From: Whitmania pigra
Lineage: Eukaryota; Annelida; Clitellata; Hirudinida; Haemopidae
Reading direction: 5' to 3'
Length of the DNA stretch: 64,000 bases
Assembly: GCA_021613335.1 (NCBI GenBank)
Contig: JAJTWR010000299.1
Coordinates: forward strand, 4,189,501 to 4,253,500
Shown: one piece after another, positions 10,860-23,400 of the stretch
How the letters are laid out: each line of letters begins with the position of its first letter
Position numbering within the stretch: position 1 is the stretch's first letter
Notes under the pieces: model-generated
Databases searched by the model: none
Told to the model about the DNA's origin: nothing
The model's input: the letters and a program-made list of their open reading frames with translations, nothing else
Position numbers and translations under genes: made by a program

Positions 10860-13572
10860 ATAATTTTTTGTAGCGGCAGTCAGAGATAGAAATTTTCGGG
10901 ATTCTATCGCGGGTCTTTAAGCATCCATCAGTTTTGTCCGTTGTCCACGGTGATTTGCGAGCCCGCGGTCTATTTCTCCCAGCAATTAGGGATAGACACG
11001 GGTCACACTTTTAGTCGGGACCGGGGAGCAAATGTTTAGATTTTTTTAGAGATGGATTTAAATTTGTTTAGAGATGGAACCTACTAACCTATTGAAAGTA
11101 TTGAAAGTGTAATTTTCTGCTTTGGTTCAACTTCTTAAAAGTTTTAGCCTTAATTCCATCATTTCTTAGGGAGTTAGAAAGCAGGACTGGCGCAAAAGCT
11201 TTTAGGCCTCCATCTGAGTAAATCTGGTACTGGATGCCGCGATGGTGGATACGTTACCAAGTGCACATAATCAAAGCTAGTGAAACTTGGACGAATGAGC
11301 TTCATTGTTACATAAATTCTTTGAGATCTTGGTATTAAGAAATATATAAATATAACATATTTAGAGTCGTTATATTTCTAATCATCATCATCGTTAATCT
11401 CACCAGAAATTGTAGCCTTCAATGATTGTCGCAACATTAATCGCTACGGACAATGGCTTCATATGTCATGTTGGCATAGAGGCAATAAACGTTTATAGGA
11501 CTGAAGGCGAGGACAGTTCTCCATAGCGGATTACATTTTATCAGACAAATTGCTATCTTTACTGATTTGTTTTATTTTTTATTTTCAGTTAGGAGAAGTT
11601 TGGAATTTTTTTAATTAAGAAAATTGAAGGATGAATATACACAAAGAGCAGTATACAATAGTGCCTAGATTTAACATTTGATATAATCTAACGCATCAGA
11701 TAAAGCTGGTAGCAAATGTAAAGTATTATTTTATTCATTGCTTAACAACTCGTGATAAAATGAAGCAGTTCTTTATTCGTTTATAAGAAATAATTCGATT
11801 CACTTTAATCAGAGATTTAGTCACAACGTTAGCAATTGATATGATTAATGGATTTGATACCTTTTTGACAAAATTTGCTGATTGTTATATCATTAAAATT
11901 TCGAAATTTTAACGAAAAAGGCATTTTAATTAAAACGCAGCATGAACATTTTCTTTTAATTCTCCCAAGAGACTTTTAGGATGGAAATTGTTGCATTAAT
12001 TCGACCCTGTCGTGTCATGTGGATGAGTTATGACCTATCATTTCAAACGATTCCTTCAGATAACATGTAAAAGTTGATCCTCGATCTTCAATAGTTATCA
12101 GCAAATTTTGGCATTGATACTTGGACATGTTTACAATTCTGCAAGTTCTGTCATAAGGCGAATTTATTTCAATAGATGTTAAAAATATTAGGCATGATGT
12201 ATGTTATGACGTATTCTATTTCGATTTCTATCGGACGCAATAAATCTCCGTGGGCTATGTCTAAGTCCTAGGCCAGATTTACATACCTGACAAGCAAAAA
12301 AATGGAGTTTACTGATGGGGCCTCTTAATTATTAGCAGTCCGAACAGGCCTAAATCCTGGACTGGCCTAGGGGAGCTTCACAATTAGATACTAAATTATT
12401 AATGTTATACAATTTTTATAGATATTTCATAACCCGTTTAATTTTAAAGAAATTATAATCTATAAGAATAATTTAAAGGAAATATAAAACTAAATAAATA
12501 TAATTTTTTATTGCATATTTGAAATTTTGATTATTAATCAGAAAATATTGGGAAACCATGTCGATGAATTAAACATTTCCTAAGATCCGGGGATTTGTGG
12601 AATGAAAAGTAATTCACGTGTGGATTGATTGGATGTTATCACATCACACTCGTGAAATTAGACATTCATCATCGTCTGAGTTCGAGTCTCGACAGAACGA
12701 ATTAGGATTTACAGGCACCTTCCTCAAATATCCGAACCTTCTTTATTGGGATTAGAAGGTTGATTGTAAGGTACTTAACTTGCGGTTTCTTGGACTATTC
12801 CACGTTTTTTATTATGGTTCAACAATTACCTTTCAGATTAAATTTAACTTGCGCTTCATTCAGTTTTTTCGTTAATTCGATGCATCAAATACACTTAACT
12901 TAAAACTCGAACAGAAATTGAAACGAGCTCTTTTAAGTCTGGATATAATTGTGCGATTCAATCTTTGAGAAGGCATCTCACCTGTAGGACTGATTAGCTG
13001 AATAAGGAGACAAGATCACACCTCATGAGGAGGCGACATTTTAATTAAGATATTTCATTCTTATATTTCATCAGAATTATGCATCCAAAATTGTTTTTAT
13101 TTAAGAAAATTATACCATTTAAGTACATTTAATTTGAACTTTCTAGTGTTGGCCGATTAAGATGGAAACAATTATTTTCTAAAGTTTAACTAAAGTTTTT
13201 CGATTTTAGATGACAACCTTTACAATCAACAAAACGCAGTATAAAAATTGCAATTTGTTGTAAAATAATTATTTAGGCCATCAATAACATTAGCGACCGA
13301 TTGTCCTAACTGCATGCAGTCGACAAGATATAAAGTCCCGGACATTCCTTTGAATATTCCTTATCTCGTGTTTGATGCAAATATTTTTGTTACAAAATAA
13401 AACCAACTCAAGATTGTGTATTAATTCGTTGAGATTCGCAATTTTAATTGTAGTTCTGCAAAAATCTTTGACTTAGCTGCCAACACACTTATTAGGTTTT
13501 AAAATACTCATAAATTCATAAGTTAAATAATTACATTTAGTGTAAAATACACAAGGTTCGAGACAGTTAAAG
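10860..13572. other. AT-rich non-coding DNA upstream of the Ig-domain gene
   Basis: I found no exon or clear mobile element in these 2.7 kb. A stretch at about 12600..12720 contains a TTCGAGTC box-B-like motif and might be a decayed SINE, but the case is weak. The promoter of the Ig-domain gene should lie near the right end, although no defined motif stands out. Confidence 0.35.
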
Positions 13573-14273
13573 ATGCTTATGTCAATGCCTGTGTTGATAT
13601 TTTTGTTCATGTCTTGTTCAGGTGAGAAGGTTTACCTGTTGATCCACCTTGATTGATCGCCTAGTCAATTAATATTTGATTTTTATCGCGTAACAAAGGT
13701 TTCACGAACAAAGAGTTGGTTAAAGCTTAAAATGTATAATAATAGATAATAAAAACCAGTTTGCCCGTTAAAATTCGATAAAAGTTTAGAAAGTTCATAT
13801 ATAAAACCATCACACAATTTCGTCACATTATTCATTTTTGTATTAAATAAATTATATTTTTCTTAACTGAATTAAATTAATATCAAATTATTGAAATGAA
13901 ATTAGATTCAAACTTAAACATAATTTCCATTAAAAATTGATAATAATAATAATAATAATGACGATGAAAATAATAATATTAATAAATCTATTAAAATTTA
14001 TAAAATAAATTAGGTCGAATAAATGCGAATTTGTTAACACAAGCGCAAAATAATATACTTATAAATTTTGAAACATGTGTGCCATTAATCGAAATAAGGA
14101 TTCCTTGAATTAATGTTTTCCAACTGTTGGTGCGCATTAATGAAACAATTTTATATCTGAATATTCAATCGTTTGAGTTCGTGCAGTTTTGAAAACACCA
14201 AACTATAATAATATTATTAACATTAGTAATGTTGATGATGATGATGATGATGATGATGATAATATTAATAATA

Positions 14274-14317
<44 letters not shown>

Positions 14318-14327
14318 TAATAATAAT

Positions 14328-14402
<75 letters not shown>

Positions 14403-17400
14403 TGCTTCATTTTGATCAATAATATTACGTTATTTTGTTAAAGCGAAGACTCGTCGACCAAGATTGCTTTACAATTTGTTATTAAAAATTTTGTATTTGA
14501 CACAACAATGAATTGCTAGAAAAGTTACTTATGTAATTGATCCGTTCTTACTAACCGGCTCTCTGAAGTTTCCCGAATTCTAGCTTAGTTTCTTAGTTGA
14601 ATTCTAGTTTTTGACCCTATTTTAACGGAATGTGTTATTTATGAATATATGGTTTAATGTGTTTAATATGTGTTCAAATATTTGTATATCTTATAACTAT
14701 GTCCAAATTGCGAGTTCAGCAACTGTGTTCATACCGCAGCTTAAGTGTTTTGAAACAACGTGCTTAAAAAGTTTAGGCCAAGTTAGAGAAAGTTCTCTGT
14801 GTTCTCTGGGACTTCGTTTTGCGGACTGCTTAAGTTTTTATCAAAGACTGAGCACAAATATTTTTATTTATTAGATATCATTTAATATCTTCATTTAAAA
14901 CTATTCAGGCTAAATTACATTAGTAAACTATGTATATATAATTTTATTAGGGCTGCATATTAAAATGCCTTAACGGGCGATTAATGTGTTAATTTCCAAA
15001 CAGAAGCAAATAAAGGTCTTGTAGGACTTTCCCATTAATGCACAACTTTTCGGGAGGCTCGTTTTTTCGATTACAGTGCCCACATCTCTTAGTCATTTGT
15101 GTTTGCAACTGCATTGTTCTTTTCTGTTGAGTAAATGAATGTTGCTTCTCATAACATAACGTAATTTATAGTGAAAAAATAGGTCCAAGGACAGACCCCT
15201 GCGGGACTCCTGATGAGACATTTTCAGTAACTGGGATCAGATGAAGTTTCACTAAGTTGACTTCTGTTTCTTAAATAAGATCTGAACCAGTCCAATGCCG
15301 TCCGGCGTATGGCAAATGTTCGATCGAGCCCCTCAATGAGGATGTTGTGATCCACTGTGTCAAATGCGGCAGACATTTCGAAGAGGAGAAGAATCGCCAC
15401 GTTGCCTCTGTCAACTGCCATCCGAATATCAAAGACCACTTTCAACACCGCTGTTTCAGTTGAGTGATGCTGGCGGTAGGCCGACTGAGTTGGTAGAAGG
15501 AGTGCAACTTCTCCAGATGTCAGAGATTTATCGAATAATGAGACGAGGAAAGGGGCAATTAATTCCGATAGCTCCTTTAGCCAGGTTGGGATGGGGTTCA
15601 TCTTGCTTTGTTTATTTGGGAAAGACTTGATTAGTCGAGATACCTCTCCATGCAACGTCTGTGATAAACATGATAACTCTGAACCCTGCTGACGTTTACG
15701 GAAGAGTAACCTTAATTGTGCGTGGCTTCGCTTCCAAAAGGGCAGTGTTTGTTTAAAATATTTAGATAGTGGACCGATAATAAGTTAAGCGTGTCGTGAT
15801 GTTGACAATTATGAACCATCATTCTGGAAACTGGCAAATATTTTATGTTAGTGAATCGAGCGCCTAAACCTGGCTGTTATGAATACAATAGAAATTGGCT
15901 TTGCTGTAAAAAATCGGCGGAGGTTGCGATATTATAGCTTTGTTTGGCTTAACTGCAAATCGGCTGGCGGCTTCCGGCTCGGTGGCTGCCAGGTCTAATT
16001 GCAACCCTGAGATGATTTCGCGCGAGTCTTTTTTCGGCCTGATCTGGGGTTTCTACGGCACTTGCCGCAATTCTTATTCGATTTTGTTTTCTTCGTGCTT
16101 CAGCATTGTCAGAGGTTTTAGAATCTGGACTTTTTTCTCGTCGATTTTCGGTAAAATATCCTTGAATTTTGTGCATTTTGATTAAACTATTAGTTCCAGA
16201 TATGATTTACTTTACAACGGCGATGACTATAACCACACTCCAGCACAAACAGTATAAAATGAAATTAAATCACCTCTATAAGATTCCATTTCGCCATCAC
16301 AGAGAAATATTAACAAAAAAGTAGCGCTATTACAGCTTTTTCCAAGGGGGTGTTTATACCTGGATATCCCGAGACTGGTCGGAAGAACAGCAGCTCTGAC
16401 TTTTATATATTGTAAGTATTCACTTGGAGCATCCTGACTAAAGTCCATATCCATCGACCGACTCATACAAACTTTTTTTGTTTAGTTGGACCGAGCAGTT
16501 GCGATAAGCCTCTAAAATGTATCTCTGCATGAATGGTGGAGCTCCGAGTCTGTAGTCTACTCTAACAATTGATCGATGCAAAACCGTATCATGTTATTTG
16601 CTCACATCGATGAAGGTGAGATTCAGCCTTAGCTTCTGCTCCCCCTTTTTCTTTATGATTGCTTTAACGAGCCATATATTGTCATTGCCATCGCATTGCC
16701 TGAAAGCCTTATGACGATTTGCAAGAGGCCAGTGAGTGAGCATTCTTCTGCTCAGCACACGGTGGAATAACCTCTCTTATTGCTCCAACAGTGATTGGCC
16801 TGAAATCGCCTGGATTGAGTGTCCCTCGTTTTTTTGGAATACAGTTGACAATTCTCTTTTTTATCTGCGAGACATTCACTGAACAGCTAGAGTATCTGGG
16901 TGGCCATGTTTTCTGGAGCTATTTTGTTCAGGTCAAATTTTTTTATTCCTTCACACTCAGGAGTAGAATCTTTCAAATTTTTGCGGCCAGAATGATTTCG
17001 TCCGCAGTGACCGGAACATCCATTCCTTCAAAAGCATCGATGGCTCTCTCCAATGGCCTGCAATCACTTTTTCACTTCTGGATAAAGACTTTCTCTCAAT
17101 ACTCAATTACTCTTTCATCAGCAGGAAGCACAGAATCTTTCCCGTGATCTCCATTCAATACAAACTGGACTCTCAAACTTGGACTTTTTCTGAACATTTG
17201 TTGAACTTGAGCATACTGTTGTCTTTGCAGCTCCTTTTTTGTTGTTGTTGTTGTTTTTTTACGATAATCCTAAACTTCTAGAGAAGTACTTGAAATGACA
17301 TAGTTGGACAAGTGATTTGTCAATTAACATGTCACAATTCATTCTAATACGACAATTGTCAATTAACTTGTCACAATTCATTTCAATATGGAATAGTTTG

Positions 17401-20400
17401 CATATGAAATTTGAGAATCTGAGACACAAGTTAAGGTAAGCTCCTTGTAGCTTTTGTAGCCGCAAGAAGATATATAACTATGACAGTTTGAACTCCGTAA
17501 TATACCGGACACTATATAAAATCATATAAAAAGACTTCAATGCCTTTTAAATTTTATTAATATAAATCAAATAAAAAATAGCTTCATCAGCTTTTCAATA
17601 CTAAAACTAGAAAAGAACATAAATGTTCATCTTGATTACACTTGTATATGCATGTCCATATCATTAATTATTTACCAATGTACCGAAATCATTCATCATG
17701 TGAAGGGTCATTGTTTCAATGAAGGCAACAGTCTACAGAAATTATATAAGTTTTAGAAAATTAAAAAAAGTCTAATTTTATTAAAGTAGGGTAGCCTTGC
17801 GAGCATTTTTCTTGGCAACACTGCAATATATATGTTTTGCAATGTTAGACAATACTGAGCTTAGTCAAGCTGTTTAGGCGATCCTATTCCATGATGAATT
17901 TGAGGTAATGTTGATGAGCTTGACCTGGCTAAAACACCTTTCTGCTGATAATACTACGACTGATGCTTTAAGGAACATACTCAAACTGACATTGAAGTTG
18001 GGAAATATACTTTCTAATCCGTACTCTGTCAAAGCATTTAATATTACCAATGCGCCCAACTGTTTTCTACCGAAATAGACCCACATAGAAAATCTAGATT
18101 TGAAAAAATTAAGTGGGCCTCCCTGGAAGAGCAACTTGCCCTCCTTGGCTATACTGAAAATCAATAGCAAACCAGTTTAAAAAGATTACTTGTAACTATC
18201 TAGCAGCGACTAGCAGTTTCATACTAACCCACCTTGAACAGGGATACTCAGAGGAGTTTCCCAGTCTTCAAACGTCTCGGCGCTTTGAATATCCTGACGT
18301 CTTCGAGAGAATCCGGATGTCGGTTTTTATCCTTTTAGACCCTTGTGGCCTTTTTATCACCGGTCACTACTAGCTGGACTGAAGCAAAAGTTCTCAATGG
18401 TTTCTTCATGTTCGGAAATCATTATTTTACAACTAGAGACTTGTTTGCATATTTAGCAAAATGTTTAAGTACACATTCAAAGACTACCAGATTTAGGAGT
18501 CTATCCTTTCAGCACCAAAACAAAAAAATTCATGAATGATTGCCCATTTCAATGTTGAGCTTTAATGTTCATGGGCACCTTAAAACCAAGTAGGCGCGCC
18601 GGATGCACCCCTTCTCATGGGACCTGATAAAGAATAATCCGGTAGTTTAAAACCGACAACCTGCTTATTATAGGACGCGGTCCCATTCCCACTACGAAAA
18701 CTTCAGGAGAATCACAGGGTCGAAAAGTTTGAAAACGGGAAAGACTCCTCTGAAGTATCCAGTCGGTGAGCTCCGAGGAAGAGTATCAAAAATCTACAAG
18801 AGATGGGAATGGACTAGGTACAGACAGAAGTCATGGAGAAGACGAATATATGTTTTACATTCAGTGTGTGTGTCAGACCGTATTTCATGCGATAAAAGTT
18901 TTAATTAAGGCGTAAGGATGCCTAAATGTAATAATCATTTTTTTTTTAGTAACTTAAGATTATTTTTTGTTTCTCTTAAATTTGCTACCGATTTAGTGAA
19001 TAACGAGTAATATCAGAGATAACATTCAGCAAGCAGCGCATTCTTCAAAGAATGGAATGTTCATTTGTCAAATTTCAAAATGCAAATTTAAAGTATTCAT
19101 CTGTTTAGAAGGAAGTTAGGTAGGTGTTTGAAATATTGGCTGATTTGTTTGCCAGCTTGTTGGATTTTTAATGGACTGTTACGTCTCCCGGTTCTCAACA
19201 ATAGTTTTACTTAGAATTACGACATCATTATCATGTAACAATATTAGTTTGATATAAATGCTTTTGAAATAATTTAATAATATAATAATAATATGTTTAT
19301 TTGTCGGTTTTTAGCCATAAGCGTAAGCGTCAGGAGCGCTCAACCATTTGTATAGCGCCGCATCCAAGGGACGCTTTGTAGCGGTGCAAGCTGGGTTTCG
19401 AACACGACACGTAACGACTGTTGCTTTAACCGTTGTTCACAGGCTCGCTACACTCTGAGCCAACTTGCATATCCAACTATTTATTTAGCGCTCCTTCCCA
19501 AGGGTGCTGGCGGCAGTGCAGGCTGGGTTTCAAACACGACACATTACGGCTGTTGCCTTACCGCCGTATGCGGGCACGTATCCCATTCGGCCACCCTGCA
19601 CACTAAATTAATAGAATAATAAATTTAAATGGTATCCATAACAACCACTGGAATTATATCTATAAAGACGAGGCAGGAGCAAGCATTATTTTCATAAAAA
19701 TCACCATTGATTATACAAGATGATGATGGCAATTATGATAATGATGATGATAGCATTGGTCCCCCTAAAGTAAACTGTTCACTTTTTTCGGATTACGAGC
19801 TGAGTTGAACCAGCTTATTGGAAATAAGTTGGACTCCCTTCCGTTAAATTAGCAAGTTTTTTAATGAAGAAAGATGAAGAAAATGAACGACTTTCAGAAG
19901 TTTCCTCCTGTCCTTATGGTTCGATTTCAAATAACTACACAATGGTTTACACAGTTGTTGTTTATTAAAATAACGACGACGATAACAGTCTCTGGGTCCA
20001 TTTTTAGAGTAATAATATAAATAATTAAAAACATTATCATAATAAAAGATTTAGATCGTTAGTAATAAATAATGACGTCAACAGTAGCGCACTGGAATGT
20101 TCGTGAGACTCCATCAACTCGTAGATCACTTGGTGCTCCTCCTGGATTTACAACTTCTCCTTATTGGTGGCAATTTGAAAATATGGGGCAGTGGGAGGTA
20201 CTGAACTTCCTGTAACAAATTCGATTGAAAACTTAATCATTCGCTTACCTAATGAACCATTGATCAATCGACTGGATATTACATATAACAATTATTATTG
20301 TTATTATAATAATAATAATTTTTTTATTGTAATACTCATAAAAGTGTCATAATTGGCTAAATTTTAATTGCTAGTAAGTCGCACAATAAAAACAATTGTC

Positions 20401-23400
20401 GTGACAAAGTATATTGCATTTGTTCAAATTAAAAGGTTTATTATGGGGCCATGTTCTTTTAATGCACAAATCTTGTAACAATGTACAAACAATCGAGCTT
20501 TAGAATGCATGGAACAATTTTATCTCCTCATGGGTGACCCGTCATAACAGCCCGGCGACAGAATAGCCCCGACAAAACAGCCCCGTCAAAATAGCACGGC
20601 GTCAAAATAGCTCAAGACAAAATAGCCCCGACAAAACCGCCCCGACAAAACAGCCCCGTCGAAACAGCCCGGCGTCAAAATAGCCCAGGACAGAAAAATC
20701 CCGTCAAAATGGCCCAGTCAAAATAGCCCCGACAAAATAGCCCGGCGACAACATAGCCCAGGACAAAACAACCCGGCGACAAAATAGCTCGGCGACATAA
20801 TAGCCCCGTCAAAATAGCCCCATGATAACTCCATGTCAAAGTATTTTTTAAAAATGTTGTGAAACTGAATCAAAATTTAATTCGAAATTAGTGGCTTGAA
20901 TGCTTTGATCATTTTGAGTATTGTTTGTTGTTATTATTGTTCTCCAGAAGTTTAATTTGCATAGTCTTGCTTATTCAAATTTGTATCTGGCTTACAAATT
21001 TGTGTTGACATTATCCTGATCACAAGTTGCTTGTGAGGGGTCGTTTTCAAAATTGAAATACGTTTTGAACAGATTAAGAAATTTTCTGAACCAGTCAATT
21101 CTACGATCATTCATGCTGATGTCTTGTGAGAAAGACTCTTTTCCAAGAATCAATAACAATGAAATCATTGATGTTTTAGCATCGACTAGTGAAACGATGA
21201 AAAAGCTGTTATAATAGTTAATAGTGGATAGAAATTTTAGACTCTAGTGTTTCTTATGTTTAAGTTGATCAAAGTAGGAGTTAAATAAAAGTTCCCGGGC
21301 CGGTTTTTTAAGCCAGTCCGACCCTGGTGACAGGGCTGTTTTGACGGGGCTGTTTTGACGGGGCTATTTTGTCGCCGGGCTATTTTGTCGCCGGGTTGTT
21401 TTGTCCTGGGCTATTTTGTCGCCGGGCTATTTTGTCGGGGCTATTTTGACGGGGCCATTTTGACGGGATTTTCCCGTCCTGGGCTATTTTGACGCCGGGC
21501 TGTTTCGACGGGGCTGTTTTGTCGGGGCGGTTTTGTCGGGGCTGTTTTGTCTTGAGCTATTTTGACGCCGGGCTGTTTTGACGGGGCTGTTTTGTCGGGG
21601 CTATTCTGTCGCCGGGCTGTTATGACGGGGTGCCCTCCTCATGACGTCATCTAGGGAGATAATAATACATTTGGAATGCATATGTTGAAAATATGATTGG
21701 GGTCGTTATTATTCTGATGACTGATGGTACTGATGATGCATGTAAAATTACACTTACAGGTGTATCAAAATTGATCCAATACAGACGCCAGTTTAGCCTT
21801 TTTCGGAGAGGGGGAAGGGTAAACCAAAGTATAACTTGAGGTGTTTTTTGTGTAAAGTCAGGGGATCTTTGCCCCCCCACCCCTTGCCTCCCTTCTCTCC
21901 TGGTTTCCAAATGACGTCCCTGCACTTTAGAATGAACTCCTCGTTATTTAAAAATCATATTTTCAAAGTATCACCAGACAAATATGTCGTAAAAAAATTT
22001 GTTTACAAAATAAATTCAAGTATTTCTATGGGTTGAATATCGGAAATTAAATGAAGCCCAACAAATGCACGTGATCGACAAACGTTCCATATTGCCGTTA
22101 CGTTTAGTTGACGCTAGCAACAACGATTGAAATAATAATAATAAGAACAAAATTAGTAGCAAAAATAAAAAGACTAATAACGATAATCGCAAGAATGGGC
22201 GAAGTACTAATTAGCAGATGCATGGTAAAAGTATTGTAATTATTGTTGAAAAATTTTTGAGCAACAATGAATTTCTATAAAAAAAGAAATGATAGGAACA
22301 GGTTGATGCCAAAATGATTCACGGATCAACAACTTCGGAATGGCTTCAATCTCATTAAATCCCATTCACAGACAAGAGAGATCATGTTAAGGCGCCGCAA
22401 CGGGGATGTAAAAAATAAAATAGAACGAAATAATTATTCCAGTTAATTACCTTTTGTTAGCGACGAGTGCAAAGTTTGTCGATCACGAGCACATTGTCGA
22501 TTCTCGAGTCTCGTGGTAATTGAGACTTCAATTAACTTTTCATCGTTCAGCCACTCAACAAGGGGTCTCCATTTCTGTCGGATCTTCTCATCACGTGACC
22601 TTTCCCGGTGAAAACGTGACCTTGACGTGCAGGGTTCAAGGTCATAACCGGTTGCTGGAAGATCAGAGTGTGAGTTGGATAAAAACCGTCAACAATGAGG
22701 ACACTCAGATTGTATCGTTCAATGACGTCATCAGGGGTCCCTATTCGTTCACGAAAAGATATCAGGCCGAGACTGTTCCAGTTACCACAGCCATCATCTC
22801 CATTCTCAACATTTACGGTTTCATTTAGATATTTTTACTATTCATTCATCAACCGTTCTTTAAAAGATTATATCATTATATTAATAATAATTTTTATTCT
22901 TGGAAGATAATCTGTTTGCTAAGCTTTCTGCAGTTTAGTCATATTGGAAACAATCGCCTAACAAAAAGATATGCTTTTGTTATAACTGCGTCTAAAATAA
23001 CTATTTTAATTATAATTATTACTTAATCAACAAACAATGCAGTGCAATAAAATAAGAAGATCGTGTCGTGGGAATTTTGTGGTTGTAAAGTTTAATTGAG
23101 AAAAAGTTAAGTTTTGATGCTGCAAAAATATATCAATTTTTTGTTCCGGAGTTTCTGAAAGAGATTTCCGAAAATGTTTGAGCACCTCTATTAAACTCTA
23201 TTAACGCCTCAAATTGTTTTATTTTATTCCATTCTCAGACTTTAAGGAAGCCTTCGATGGTTGTTCATTTTTTCGTCCCAATATTTAAGCGAATAAGCTT
23301 TTTTCTTAAATGTTGATTAAATATATTGTAAAAGAAATGAATGATTCATTGATTTTATTCGAAATTTATGTAACGATTAATTAACTAACCGTTAATATTT

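Larger units (their letters stand above)
13622..22550. other. 8.9-kb first intron of the Ig-domain gene, TE-rich
   Basis: This intron separates the signal-peptide exon from the first Ig exon. It holds the simple repeat at 14222..14400, retrotransposon fragments at 15161..15655 and 16480..17240, a hAT fragment, copies of repeat A, two SINEs, and the fold-back element. Outside these items I see only AT-rich sequence. Confidence 0.6.

Noticed and set aside
19476..19600. Functional tRNA-Ser or tRNA-Leu gene
   Set aside because: Box A and box B are present, but acceptor and anticodon stems do not form, and it has a SINE body and tail.
20560..20826. Regular short repeats that could be mistaken for a CRISPR array
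   Set aside because: Units are contiguous with no unique spacers, and they form one arm of an inverted pair with a target duplication in an animal genome.
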